DNA of 64,000 nucleotides from Rhynchopus sp. YZ270_cl-10 (GCA_964035575.1 OZ037847.1:1634001-1698000), one strand, 5' to 3'; positions 8,970-20,640 are shown, numbered from the stretch's first letter. Translations and numbers: made by a program. Notes: a model not told the origin generated them from the sequence alone.

Positions 8970-10455
8970 ATGGAGGGTCCGCCAAAGAAGAAGATGCGTG
9001 GGTCTCCTGTTAAGGGGTCACCACTGAAGGGGTCACCGAAGAAGGATGCAAAGGGAAAGGGTTCTCCGAAGAAGACAGTGACGGTTACAACACCACCGCA
9101 GCATGCGTCGGAGGCGCCCTTGACACCGCCGGCACCGACGTTGGGGTCGCCGGCAAAGCATGGGTCTCCTTTGGCACCGACACTGTCGCCACCTGGGTCG
9201 CCTCGGGTGGTGGGGGAGGATGATGTGAAGGGTGCTTTGGAGGATGCGTACGGCATGCCCATGCCTGCAGAGCTGGCTGCGGTGTGGTCCATCGCGTTGC
9301 GGTGCAGAGCAAAGTCACCTGTCGAGGCATTCGCCTCCCTCGGGGTACGTCTTGTGGGCCCCTTCGAAGTGTTAAGTGGCCACCTCGCATCAGACATCGA
9401 TGTGCATATGCAGTGGCGCTACAAACACGATCCTCCAGAGACAATGACAGTCCTCACAGACGCAACAACGAACCGCCCAGTGAAGCATTGGTGCTATCAT
9501 AGGGACGACCCAGCGAAGCTTCCCACCATGGTTGTCAAAGGGAACAAAGGTATGGGAAATTTTTTAAAAAGGATTATTTTGTTTCAAACCACACCACACA
9601 GGACATACCTTTACTATAGAAGGTGCCTCGCTTTTGGGTGTGTTATTAGGCCTCAGCAAGGAGACGAAGGTACCTTTTTTCATCCCATTTTCCCCTCCCC
9701 GAATTTCAGTATTTTTTTTTTTATGCGACGCAAAGAAAAAATACGAGGCAGTTCATATCACCTTTTTTTTCCTCTCATTTCCAGAACGACAGCACTGCAA
9801 CACCTCGCACCACATTCCCCTTTCCTAAAGTGACTAAGCACGAGAGGCTTAGGATCATCTTACAAACTTTTCTTTCCCTTCCCATCAGGATACCAAACTG
9901 ACCAGCCTTCTTAGCGACGCTTTAGGCAAAAAAAAGGAGCCGGGATCACGCGCCGTACGCGATGCGCGGTACAAACAGAGCTTGGGACGGCCTTTTAGTG
10001 GTCTGGGTATTAGTGTACCGTATGATAAGAAGACGGAAGTGGGGTATCGGGGACTGGGCATGGAGGGGGCGAGGCTGAGGGAGCTGGCAGAGGCGATGCA
10101 GGTGGCGGAGGCACCTAAGAAGCAGGACACAGCGGACTATGGGGAGCTGTGCACCTTCTGTGACATTGCGAACGACGAAGGCGATTTTGGCCATGCTCTC
10201 GAAGTCGGGCTCGACTTCTTCGCGCTCGCAACCGGCGACACCGTCATCCACAGAGAAGCCCTGCGGCTCCTCGATGTTGCCTATATGCTTCTCGGTCGCC
10301 AGCTCTTCCGCAGCACCATCACAAAGCTCATGGCCTTCCGCAGCGACCCCAGCAACCCCCCAGTGTGCAAAGGCATGAAAAAGCAAACCCTCCCCCTCGC
10401 GCACCCTAGCATTTCCCAAACACTCAGCTTCATGGGAGGACCCTCCAATTTGTAG
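8970..10455 (+). CDS. HPF1: HPF1 histone PARylation factor, 4 exons
   Basis: Cofactor that completes the PARP1/2 active site and directs ADP-ribosylation to serine; 419 aa (human 346). Exons: 8970-9549, 9602-9669, 9785-9829, 9889-10455, all in phase. Family signatures: SLGVRLVGPFEVLSGH, MQWRYKHDPPE, GLGISVPYDKK...VGYR, and the C-terminal FCDIANDEGDFGHALEVGLD. The NDE here aligns with the Asp-Glu pair (E284 in human) that supplies the catalytic glutamate, so the protein is probably active. The extra length is mainly a basic N-terminal tail of about 75 residues with repeated GSPxK motifs, absent from the human protein and likely to bind DNA or chromatin. The third intron is exactly an HP1 element. 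Confidence 0.92.
9830..9888 (+). repeat. HP1 element that is an HPF1 intron
   Basis: The 59 nt between codons ...TTCCCTTTCCTAAA and GATACC are GTGACTAAG, loop, GGCTTAGG, ATCATCTTACAAAC and a pyrimidine tract ending CATCAG. Removing exactly this element joins the exons in phase 0 and restores the conserved HPF1 frame. Its donor GTGACT departs from the GTATG used by most introns here. Confidence 0.85.
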
Positions 10456-11620
10456 GGGTGAGGGAAGGAGGGAGGGAGGGTGGAGTACATCGTTGAAGGT
10501 GGTGTTGTTAATACTATTTCCCATGGTTAGTTAGCCAAAGAAAGCTGTGCTGCTTTTTTTTTTGGGAGGAGGGGCATGGTGTCATGCTTGTGTACATATC
10601 TTAGGAGCGTGTTTTTTTTCACAAAAAAAGAAGAAGTGAATTCAACCATTTTTCCGTTTCGCGATTTGCTCCCAGTTTGTTTTAGAATCAACAATATGTA
10701 AAGGTTTGATAGTAGGGATCGGAGGGGGTGAGAGTGTTTGGGGAAAAGAAAAAAAAACAAGAATTGGGTCAATCCAGACCCTCAGTTTAGTTGCCAAAAA
10801 AAAAAGGTAGTTTGTTTTTGCCACGATTTTCAGAGCATGTATAAGAAGTGAGATTGTGGATTTTTTCCCCTTTCTCCGCATTTCTTTAAATGGATGCATG
10901 TTTTTTATAGATGCTAACATACGTATTTTTTGTGGTGTTTATTTCCCCCATTTTTTTGTCTTAATCCCTTCTAGAAGAGGGGGTTTGTTTATTAGTATAT
11001 CGGTGACTAAGCACGAGGCTTTTTTCCACCTTTACAAAACTTTTTTATTTTTATTTTACAGAACATTCACTTTCCCTTTTTTCTCTGGGGATCTGACTCG
11101 CGTTCTTCCCTGTGTGACAAGACAATGCCTGCAGGGGGCAAATCCCGCCCTCTTGTGTTTGCGGATTTTTGTTTTGTCTCCTCCTCTCCCCCTCTCCCCT
11201 CCTCCCATCCATCCCACACCCAACGAAAGAAACACTGTTCCATATTTTTCCTCTACCGCGGTTTTTTGGCATACACACACACATAGTGCCAACACTACAC
11301 CAAAGCAGGTTCTTGAGGACTGCAGCCCAACAAAAGTCACTGCCTAAAAGCACTGCCACCGATTTCTGCTCCGTGTTTCACTGTTAGTGAATTGCATTGG
11401 CAGGACTCAGGTGTGTCCTCCTTTCTTCGTAGAGGCGCTTTGCAAACGCTCAAAGCAGTGCATGCGGCTGGCGCTGTACGATACCGATACCGGTAGTGAA
11501 GAAGGGTGCCTCCCGACAAAACCTTTATTTCCCCTTTTTTTTGAATCTACTGTTCCACCACCACCCCTTACCCCTTCACAACACCAAAAAGGGGGTTATC
11601 AACAACAACACAAAAGAACC
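10456..11620. other. Spacer HPF1-VPS26
   Basis: No gene seen. AT-rich, with A and T homopolymers and one HP1 element (11003). The last ~250 nt before the VPS26 ATG are C/A-rich and probably leader. Confidence 0.6.
11003..11061 (+). repeat. HP1 element, GT...ACAG
   Basis: GTGACTAAGCACGAGGCTT, CCTTTACAAAACTT and a T-rich tract ending ATTTTACAG; a degenerate stem but intron-like limits. It may be a 5' intron or leader acceptor for VPS26. Confidence 0.6.
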
Positions 11621-13153
11621 ATGCTCTCCATGACGAAACCCCCGGAGGAGCAGAAGGCGACTGGGATCTTCAGCAAGTTCATGAAGAAGGTCGACGGATG
11701 CGACGTGGAGCTGTCCTTCAAGGGGAAGGAGCAGAAGGACATGGTGCAGGTGGACGACCGGTATGTACCCCACACACACACCCCCTCTCTGGGAAGCATG
11801 CCTCCGCTGGGATTTTAAAATTTGATGTAATGCTACCTACTATTCCTTAACAGCCATGAGCACACCCGGCAGAAGATGTACCTGTTTGAGGGCAGCGAGG
11901 ACGTGGAAGGGTGCATCGAATTAAAGCCACGTGGGAAGCTTTCCCACCAAGGCATCACCATTGAGTTCACTGGTGTCATTACCATTGTGTCCGAAGGCAA
12001 GGAGGATTCGTTTGAGTTCTGCAAGCAGGAGAAGAAGATCCAGGAGGAGGGCGGCACACTGAGCGGGCCCACCCCGCTGCAGTTCAAGTTCACGACGGCA
12101 AAGGAGCACGACTCGTACCGTGGTATCACGGCGAAGGTGCAGTACTTCATCCGTCTCACCATCAAAAGGGCGGTCGTGAATATCACATTCCGTGAAGAGA
12201 TCTGGGTCTCGCTAATCGCAGAAGAGTTCCAGGGACTTCCGGACAGGTCGCAGGTATGGCATTGGGTGGTCTAGATACAGCTTGAACAGAACGGTGTGGA
12301 GGCTGTCTGGAAGCTGCACTAAACCAACAGATGGAAACGTGCTTTAAATTATTGGGCAAGGTTAGGTTATGCAGAACAACACACTCCACAAAAACAGGAC
12401 AAATCGTACGAACGTGAAACCGACTTTTCGAAGGGTGTGGGGATGGAGGTCGGAGTGGACGACAAACTTCACATTGAATTTAAGTACGACAAAAAGGTGT
12501 TCCATATCAAGGAAAGGGTTGTGGGACAGGTATGTGCACATTGTTTAGGCCCTGGACTCCTTCCTGCTTTTGGAAGTTTTGCTCAACTCTGAGACATCAA
12601 GCTGGCTCATTAAGAGCGGAACAGAAGGCTTTCTTCCTCTTCAATGGTTTTGAGAACATCTGTTGCATCAACTAATCCACACACCAAAACAGGTTGGGTT
12701 CAAAGTAGCAAAGCTTGACCTGCACTGGGGGGAGGTGAGTTTAGTGCGGAAGGAGTTCCTTCCCACTGGGCAGGGGAGCCAGACGTCGTTCGAACAAGAG
12801 ACGCTCCAAAAATTCGAGATCATGGACGGTCTGCCCGTGCCTGGTGAGGTTGTGCCTATCAGATTGTACCTCAACTCTGTGCCGCGTATCACCCCTTCCT
12901 ACGTGAGCGTGTGCAACAAGTTCTCCGTGAAGTACTTCGTCAACCTTGTTCTCGTCACAGGAGACGGCAAGAGGTATGTCAAGAAAGGGTAAAAACGACT
13001 GCTAAAAGCACGAACAAATTATCAAAAAAATCCCCCTTTTTGCACAGATTCTTCAAGCAGCAGGAGATCACACTCTACCGTCGCAGAGGGCAGGAGGCAC
13101 CCATTGGCATGATCATCGACCCCGAACAGGCAGTCAAGAAGTCTCCTGCATGA
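11621..13153 (+). CDS. VPS26: Retromer subunit VPS26, 5 exons
   Basis: Arrestin-fold subunit of the retromer cargo complex that retrieves receptors from endosomes; 352 aa (human VPS26A 327). Exons: 11621-11760, 11854-12253, 12398-12529, 12693-12973, 13048-13153. Signatures: LSHQGITIEFTG, YFIRLTIKRAVVNI, VDDKLHIEFKYDKKVFHIKE, KFEIMDGLPVPGEVVPIRLY, NKFSVKYFVNLVLV and the C-terminal FFKQQEITLYRR. These place it with VPS26A/B rather than the commander subunit VPS26C. The N-terminus is slightly longer than in animals. Donors are GTATGT or GTATGG; acceptors ACAG. No odd residue is seen. Confidence 0.95.
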
Positions 13154-13767
13154 GCTCCCAACATACCTCTTCTCTGCCTCGGGTCCTTTCGTGTCAAAGC
13201 CCACACAATAAATGAACCCCCTCAGTATTTTTTCCTCAGTGGAAAAGGCTGAGTGGGGTTGAAGGGATGGGATGTCTGTGGGTGAGGGTGGTGGGGGGAG
13301 GTGATCCAGAAAACATTGCTCACCTTTCCCCCCCCAGACCTGATCTCCGCTCCTCTCCCTTGGGTTTGTTTCTGGAATGTCTTCTCGCTTTTTAGTTTTT
13401 TTTTTTTGATAGGGTTAAAAAACCGTTACTGAGATGCAGGGAGGAGGGTGTACCGATGATTGGGATACAAAGTAAGATGTTTGAAATAAAGTTCCCAAAA
13501 CGAGCCAAAAAAGCAAAAAAAAAAAAATGTACACAACCCACTTGGCGATGTGTCGAAACAACAACTGCGACAACAACAAAACAAAAAAAAAAAAATCAAA
13601 ACAACACCCACCCTCGGGTACACCTGTCTCAACCTTTCCCGCATCTCTTTTTCCCATTATTATTTTTCTGTTTGAAGACAATAAAACGAGAGGGTTTTTC
13701 TACACTCTAATGTAGACACCTTTTGTCTTTATCATACCTTCTTTGAAATGATTCCTGCATCTATTTT

Positions 13768-13800
13768 GTGACTTAAGCGCGAGAAGCTTAGGATCATCTG
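13768..13800 (+). repeat. HP1 hairpin element
   Basis: GTGACTTAAGCGCGAGAAG then CTTAGGATCATCTGAC, followed by a T/C-rich tract. A clear stem of AAGC with GCTT around CGCGAGAA. Confidence 0.65.
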
Positions 13801-14032
13801 ACCTTTTTTTCTTCTTTTTTTTTGCATTGTGCAACCCGACCGTGTCTTCGTGATAAACCTTGTTTCCCTTTTTTTCTATATTTTTTAGGTTCTTTTTTTA
13901 AGATACTTTTATAGGGGCTATTTTTTTTGTTGATTCGGGTCATTGAGGAAAGTTGTGTATCTTGGATGCGCAACTGCCTTTCAATAGTATTGGGGTATGG
14001 GGGGGGTGTAGTGATTGCTGTATTGGGACAAC

Positions 14033-14098
14033 TGCCCATCACAGTACTACACATCACAATACAGCTGTATTGTGATGTATTATGTATTGTGATGGGCA
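14033..14098. repeat. 66-bp near-perfect palindrome (TGCCCATCAC ends)
   Basis: TGCCCATCAC at the left returns as GTGATGGGCA at the right, with ATCACAATACAGC/TGTATTGTGAT at the centre. A partial relative, starting TGCCCATCATAATAC, lies at 32130-32170, so it is a small dispersed fold-back repeat. Confidence 0.7.
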
Positions 14099-15822
14099 GA
14101 TATCACAATACATCCACCACTAAGTGTAGGGTGTGATATTCATTTGCAGGGCAACGCTACGTGTACCTTAAACCACGTCTTCCCTCTGCGAGAATGTCAT
14201 TTTTTTTCTTATATTTTTTTTTCAGCTGAAACTCCAAGGGTTTACAGTATTTCCAGTAGGTCCTTTCTTTTTCTTGTGTGTGGGTTCCCCCCCCCTTCCC
14301 CCCTTTCCCCCAGGAGTGTCTGGACTGGTTTTAAGTATATCTCTTCGCCCCTTTTTTTGAAGGGGGGGTTTTGTTTTGCTATTCCATGGATATGTGAAGT
14401 TGTGTGTTATTAAGGTGATGTGTGTACATTGTGAGGCACATTCGTCTTTATACGTTTTCTTTTTTTGCAGTTGAACCGTTCGCAGACGCTCCGTTTCCCA
14501 ACACGAAAAAAAAAAAGAAGAAGAAGAAGAAGAGAAACAAAAGACAAAAAAAAGAGCAAAATTACCAAAAAAAAAAAAAAGAAGCAAAAACAAAAAAAAG
14601 CAAAAAGGTTACTCTTTCTCTGGGGGGGATTCAAAAAAAAAAAGTAAAAAAATAACATTTTTTGGCAAAACGAAAAAATACAAAGTAAAAACGAAATATG
14701 GACTGGCCTTGTGTATCAATAGGTAGAGAGAGAATGTCTTCTCACGCACAACAACTGGGTAGGTGGAAATAGGCACACACACAACTCTGCCAACAACTTT
14801 CAAAAAAAGGACGAAACAAAAAAAGGGGGGAGTGATCATTCTTTGAGAACAACGTATTTTTCTAATTTTTTTTTCCAACCTTTCTTTTTTACCCTAAGAA
14901 AATGTATTGAAGACCCGCCTATTTTCACCAAGGTGGCTAAGGTGAGATTAGGTATCTTTAACTGCCCCCACCTTTCCCAGAGTGAAAAAAAACAACTAGA
15001 GTGGAGCTCATCCTCGGGTGTCTACAATCCCAAAAAGAACCAAAAAAAAGTGAGTGCGTAAAAAAGCAAACCTCCCTCGAAGTCTACACTAATCCAACCA
15101 AATTTTTCAAAACAACGAAGAAATGCAACTAGACTCATACAATGTAAGTACATACCAGCCTATGTGTTTATCATTGTTGCAGTTCTTTGTGTCCTTGTGT
15201 GTCCAGAAGGAATGTTGTAGAAACCATTTAAAAAACCCCCCGAAAAAAAAGGCGACACTGTGTACAGATCCTACCTCGGTAGGTGATTGTCGATACAACA
15301 AAAGGTGTCAAGGGACCAGCGCTCCTATTCGACTCTGCAGCCACACACTATGGGGATGAGGTGTGCTGTCTGTACCGTATCCCTCACCTTTTAGGGTGAC
15401 ATTTTGAGCACACAGCACGTATTTTGTTGGGTGATTGCTACGGTTTGCATCGTTTTCTTTTCATTTCCATTTTTTTTGGAAAACACAATTTGGGATTTTT
15501 AGTTGTCCACGCCCCGTGTGTGTTGTTTGTGTTGTGTGAAGTGAGCGTTCGACAAATCTTTTGCACATCTTCACATTTTTTTGTTGAGAGAACGATGTCC
15601 CCCAGGCCATACCTTGGCGAAAAAAAGGAGCTATTCGTTTTGCCTCTGAACCCCCCCGCCCCCCTTTCCCCCCCTCCCCCCTGCTTCTCCGTTTGTCGTT
15701 ATGTATACTGTCAAACCAAAAAGAAATGAATGGGGGGGTCTTCTTACTTTTGTCTTCCAATCCCACATTCCTCCCGACAAAACACTCATTTCTGTCGTAA
15801 CGCTCGGAGGACGTTATTTGGT

Positions 15823-15931
15823 CACGACGGTGAAGTAAATCTTCCGACTTGATTTGTGGTTTTAGTTGTGGTCGTTTAGTTGTCTTACAACGATGAAGCC
15901 ACAAATAAAAGTCATCTACTTCACCGTCGTG
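15823..15931. mobile_element. 109-bp MITE, CACGACGG family
   Basis: Ends are CACGACGGTGAAGTA and its exact reverse complement. The interior is short and partly palindromic. No clear target duplication is seen. Confidence 0.75.
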
Positions 15932-16331
15932 CAGAGCACCAAGACTATGTGGTGATCTGCTGTCGATATGCGTCGTCGAGAGCACTCCAGCACTCCCGCA
16001 CTCCCACGCACAACAATAAAACCCACCTACCCCCCAAACGACCTCTTCGCGATAACCACAAAACGACTTCATCTCTTCGTTACTTGTCATGTATCTTTTT
16101 TTCTGAACATCGCAAACATTTTTCACTACCCGTGTGAACACCTTCAAAAGGTGCTTTACTTACTTACTTCAAGTTGATACTCGTGGAATAGTTCATGACG
16201 GGGTCGTACCAAAGTAGTCATTTACAAAAATGGCGAGCTCCCTTTCTTTCGCGTTCGGTTTTGGCCGTAGTAAAAACAGAGCGACGATGTGCGCTATTCG
16301 AGCTGCTTCCTCAGTTAACCTAGAAATAGAT

Positions 16332-16425
16332 GTAGGACTGCATGGGTTGGGTCCACCCACGGTGCGGTTATGTACCAAAGGTGCACTGGTTGGGGATTTT
16401 TTTTTGTATCTCAAGTCTAACTTCT
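16332..16425 (+). repeat. HP3 repeat
   Basis: Shares GTAGGACTGCATGG, GTCCACCC, CACGGTGC and TGTACCAAAGGTGCACTG with the copy at 32215-32316. The last block is a short hairpin. Confidence 0.55.
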
Positions 16426-16523
16426 GTCATCATCCCTAAATGGAGTCTGGTGTTCACTTCGGTTGTCTTTGGGTTTTGTTTTCAAAAACATTGATGCAGG
16501 TTGGGATAAGGCAGTACTACATA

Positions 16524-16919
16524 ATGGGAGGCAAAGGAAGTGAGCAGGTCGAGGTGGAGGCGCCGAAGGGCTTTGGCGCGTCCCTGATGCACAACCTGAT
16601 GACACCCGGCAGCAGCCTTACGTCCACAATGCAGATGATTGTGAACGTCATCTACGCTGTGCTCTTCTTCGTCATCTGTCTGTGCATCTACGGCGACTCG
16701 TCGTACATCCACTTCTACGGGATGATGGTGCTGCTTATTGGGTTGATATGCACCACAAATTGGTATGCCATATGTCCATGTTCTCCCAAAAAGCCAGATT
16801 GAGGTTCCCAATAATTTGTTCAAACAAAACAAAAATGCCACAGGTTTTTCATGTTGGTTCTTGCTGAGAACCCAGAAGGAGAGTCGGAAGCAACTGAGGA
16901 GGGGAAGAAGGACCAGTAG
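16524..16919 (+). CDS. Pkr1-like ER membrane protein (V-ATPase assembly), 2 exons
   Basis: Small membrane protein of 104 aa; exons 16524-16762 and 16844-16919, with donor GTATGC and acceptor CCACAG. It has the Pkr1 pattern: an N-terminal amphipathic stretch ending LMTPGSS, a first membrane helix (about 39-58), a short loop with YIHFYG, a second helix (about 66-82) running into NWFFMLVLAE, and an acidic/lysine-rich tail. In yeast, Pkr1 sits in the ER and helps assemble the V0 sector of the vacuolar ATPase. The start MGGKGSEQVE is chosen over an upstream in-frame codon at 16440 because the upstream part is unlike the family. The assignment rests on the short TPG...IHF...NWF pattern. Confidence 0.65.
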
Positions 16920-17374
16920 GATTGCGACTTTGGATTTTCTAATAATTTAGAAACCAACGAGGAGCGCATGAGGGAAGATTTGTGTACAGAAAGAAGTGTG
17001 TTGTGTGTTTTTGTTGTGTTTGTGTGTAGGTTTTTTTCTAGCTTTTTCTCGCGTATCTCGCTTTTAGGGGCAGGGAAGGGGCCAACGGGAAACGTAAAAC
17101 CGCACCAATACAAAAAAATAGTCAGGTGTAAACGAGTGTGGACCATTGTGCCCGCGTATCCATTTGTGGCCCCACCTCACTATCTTCTTTGCTAGCATGC
17201 GCAGAGCACTCGAAACGCAGTAAACGTCGTCATTTTGTCCACATAATATACTTTCCTCCGCTCTCCCTGCTCCATCCATGCCCACATCACTCACCATAGG
17301 GTCAAGCAGCCAAGTCACGCCCAGACCCCTTAGTTCCCTACCCCCACCACCCCCACCCCACCCCCCCACTCAAG
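16920..17374. other. Spacer Pkr1-like to PP2C
   Basis: 455 nt with no gene or listed repeat. The last ~60 nt before the PP2C ATG are C-rich (CCACCCCC runs). Confidence 0.6.
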
Positions 17375-19395
17375 ATGGGTCCCATTCTGTCGAAGCCGGT
17401 GACCACGAAGGTTCTGGAAAGAAAGCGGACTACTCTGTTCCATGTCGGGATTGGGTACATGAACGGGTTCCGGGAGAAAATGGAGGACGCGCATGCCGTG
17501 CATGTGAAGGACGACCATGGGTTCTTTGGTGTCTTTGATGGGCATTGTGGGCCGCTGTGTTCGGAGTACATCGCACGCCGGTTCCCAGAGGAGATAAATA
17601 AGTTGCAAGTACCCATAAAGGACGAGGTGTTGAGTAAGCTGTCACTCGACCTTGACCAGGAGTTCTTGGATACACAGCTGGAGGGCGGGTCCACGGGGAC
17701 GTTCATCATGGCGCAGAAGGTGGAGGAGACATATCTGCTGCAGGTGGGGAACGTGGGTGATAGCAGAGTGGTGCTAGGACGCCGCAAGACTAAGGAACCT
17801 GTATCGATGACGACGGACCACAAGCCCTCAGACCCCGAGGAGAGCGCACGCATCCGCGAGGCTGGCGGCACTGTCAGCAACAACCGTGTTGACGGCTCGC
17901 TTGCCGTCAGCCGTGCCTTCGGTGACGCTTCCTACAAGAACCTCTCGAACGTCAACAGCAAAGTCATCGCACTCCCAGAGATCACACACTTCAAGGCCGA
18001 GGTGGGCGACATCGTGCTGCTCTGCTGCGACGGTGTCTTTGAGAGCGACGCCTTCTCTAACGAGGGTGTTATAGAATTCATTTTCGAGCGTCTTGAGAAG
18101 AAGATGGTATGCCCTCCACCCCCTTTCCCCCTTCACCCCTTCACCCCTTCACCCCCCCTCCACAGGACCTTGCCAGCATAGCAGCAGCCGTGTGTGACGA
18201 GGCGATGTACCGTGGCAGCAAGGACAACATCAGTGCGATGATCCTGCAGCTTGGGGGTGAGCTGGACAACAAGGAAGAGCTGCCCGAGCGGGAGATCTAC
18301 GCTGGACCGTTCAGCTCTGCGGCAGACAAGTTTGTTGCTGCATATGACGCGATGGCACAAGACGCAGGCCTCCTTCCCGTGCAAATGGTCGAGCTTCGCT
18401 ACGACCAAGTCAAGCAGCGCCTTGCAGCACGCAAAGCCGCCACCACCTGCACAGACACCACATGCGACTTCACCACGCTCGAGCCCGCAGAGATGCACAA
18501 GATCCTCTGCAAGGTATGTTCTCCTCCTGCGTGTCAGGATGCCAAAACACCACACACAGCACGGCCCCTTCGCCGACGAAGACGTCTCGTCGAGAAGCAA
18601 AGAAGAGTACGTTGAGTGCCTCAAGCAAACCGCTGCATCGTATGCCACCCCTCCCCTTACCCCCACACGACGGTGAAGTCAATGACATGACATGTGCTTT
18701 TACATGTAAAATGACATGTGAAAATAAGTGACATGTGCCACATGTCATTTTACATGTATGGTAACAGAAACTGACCCTTTTTACGGTCAGTATACGTTAC
18801 CGTACATGTCATTTTACATGTAAAATGACATGTGCCACATGTAAAAGTGACATGGTACGCATGTCAAACAAGTGACATGTAAAGCACATGTCATGTCATT
18901 GACTTCACCGTCGTGCAGTACAACCTCTTTCTATGTCATAAATTATCCAATTTATAATGTGGTGTCCCGCGACCAGCCCACAATCGCCCTCCTAGAGCCC
19001 ACCTGGGCCCACCTGTGCCCACCTGAACCCAATTTCACCCGATTTCGCCCGATTTCACCCGATTTCACCCGATTTCGCCCGGATTTCACCGGGGTTGGGG
19101 ACACCCCATATAACCCGCTTTCACCCACAGCGACGCAACGAAAGACTTGAGACCTGTCGACGTGGTGGAAATGGTACACGAGCTTGAAGACTTCAGCGTG
19201 CCTTCTGATATCGACGCGATGGAGCAGTTCAGTGAAGACCGGACGAAGTTCTTCTCCGAGTGGGTGCAGGCAAAGAAGACTGCTCCTGCCGGTGCCAACT
19301 CTGACGACCTTATGTCAAAGGCGATGGAGCTCCACCAGAAGGTGGGCCTCCCGTACAACCTCATCATGAACATCCTTGAGCAGCAAGGCGTCTAA
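17375..19395 (+). CDS. PP2C/PPM protein phosphatase, probably myristoylated, 4 exons
   Basis: Metal-dependent Ser/Thr phosphatase of 474 aa; exons 17375-18106, 18166-18513, 18560-18639, 19131-19395. PPM motifs in order: MEDAH, FFGVFDGHCG (metal Asp), GSTGTF, GNVGDSRVVLG, DHKPSDPEE, VDGSLAVSRAFGD, LLCCDGVFE and RGSKDNIS (C-terminal metal Asp). The chain begins MGPILSKP, a good N-myristoylation signal. A helical C-terminal extension of ~170 residues follows the catalytic core. The motif set, the GSTGTF variant and the C-terminal extension resemble the PP2C of Leishmania more than those of animals. The third intron (491 nt) hosts a MITE and a minisatellite. The substrate is unknown. Confidence 0.92.
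18666..18915. mobile_element. 250-bp MITE of the CACGACGG family inside a PP2C intron
   Basis: Ends CACGACGGTGAAGTCAATGA and its reverse complement; CA flanks both sides. The interior is built from ACATGT/CATGTCATTT palindromes and would fold into one long hairpin in the pre-mRNA. It lies wholly within intron 18640-19130. Confidence 0.82.
19000..19092 (+). repeat. Minisatellite, unit about ATTTCACCCG
   Basis: A short tandem array: first CCCACCTG-type units, then about six ~10-bp units ATTTC(A/G)CCCG. It lies in the PP2C intron between the MITE and the acceptor. Confidence 0.75.
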
Positions 19396-19834
19396 GGCAC
19401 ACAGCACCTCAAACTCCGTTAACATTTTTTTTGTGGTACCTCCATCAGCACCACTAAAGCACCCCAATCAACCCCCCTTGTTTTTTTTTGTGCAATGCAC
19501 AAAAAAAGAAAAGGAAAACACAAAATCAAAAGGGGGGGCAGAAAAGTGCCAAATATAAAAAATCAGAAAAAAAACAACAACAAAAAAAACAAAGATAATA
19601 AGAAGCATCAGCTTCCATAAGAAACCCCTTGCCTTACCCCCCCAGTTACAGTGCTGATTTGGCAGTATGTCTGTGCATTGATATTTTTTTTTTTTTGGAT
19701 ACTGCAAATAAGTGGTAGGGGGATGGAGGGGATGGAGTGGGGTTGGACACAAAGGGTTTCTTCTCGTATGTTTTTTTTTGTGCTTGCATTCAAGTTTAGT
19801 TTGCGCTCTTGGTTTACATACATACCTTTGTTCG

Positions 19835-19872
19835 GTGACTAAGTGCGAGAGCTTAGGATCATCTTATAAACA
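19835..19872 (+). repeat. HP1 hairpin element
   Basis: GTGACTAAGTGCGAGAGCTT then AGGATCATCTTATAAAC. The stem is CTAAG with CTTAG. Confidence 0.7.
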
Positions 19873-20600
19873 TGTTTTAAAAAGCAACTGACACACAGTT
19901 AATCAAGGTGTGTCGTTCCTCCCCCTAAAGGGTTCTCATCCCTTCCTTCTCTTTGTGCAGGCGGGGCCCTACGTAGTGGCACCTCTCTTTTCTCTAACCT
20001 AATCTCTGCCACGCACACAAAAAAAAACCCCCCCCCCTCCTGTTGTGGGTGATTTTTTTTTGTCAATATTGCTAATATAAAAAGGGGTGGGAAAAAACAA
20101 AAAGTAAAAAATGTAAAGTGGAGACGTTTTGGGGTAAAAAATGGTCGTTTTCAAAATATACAAAATGCAAAACAACAAAAAACCCCGTCCCAAAAAAAAA
20201 AAGCAAAAAAAAACTGGATCTGTCAGAAACGAGTGAAAATGAGGTACAAAAAAGAGATTATAACAAGAGTTTTTTTTTTTTCCTTTTCCAAAGCCACCCC
20301 TTCAGATGCCCCTTATTTTTCTTAGCCTTGTCTTGCCAGTTGCTTCTGTTCTAGTATCCGATTATTTTCTCTCTTTTTTTGCGGACTCTTGCGGAGAGAG
20401 GTGGGGGGATGGGGTGTTTTCTCCATCAGGGCTTGCCAACATCGAATAACTGTATCCATATTCTGTACTGCCCCAGTATTTTTTTTTTAAATAAAAACCT
20501 TTTGAAAATTTTTCCCCCTGAGGGAGGAAAAATCTGGAAGGAAAACGCGGTTCTTTTTTTAAAGATGTGGAAAGGTATACATGCCAACTTTTATTGTAAG

Positions 20601-20640
20601 GTGCCTAAAGCACAGGCTTAGGTTCATCTTTTTCCGTATT
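20601..20640 (+). repeat. HP1 hairpin element
   Basis: AAG followed by GTGCCTAAAGCACAGGCTTA and GGTTCATCTTTTTC. The stem is partly rearranged. Confidence 0.6.

Larger units (their letters stand above)
13154..16523. other. Repeat-rich spacer VPS26-Pkr1-like
   Basis: 3.4 kb without a credible gene. It holds HP1 (13768), a 66-bp palindrome (14033-14098), CTACACTAATCCAA/CTACAATCC-type repeats (about 15018 and 15080), a small CACGACGG MITE (15823-15931) and an HP3 copy (about 16332-16425), plus long A and T runs. Minus-strand frames of up to 228 codons are low in complexity and cross the MITE. Confidence 0.6.

Noticed and set aside
15461-16147. Minus-strand frame of 228 codons
   Set aside because: Low complexity, crosses a MITE, and no conserved pattern or splice context.
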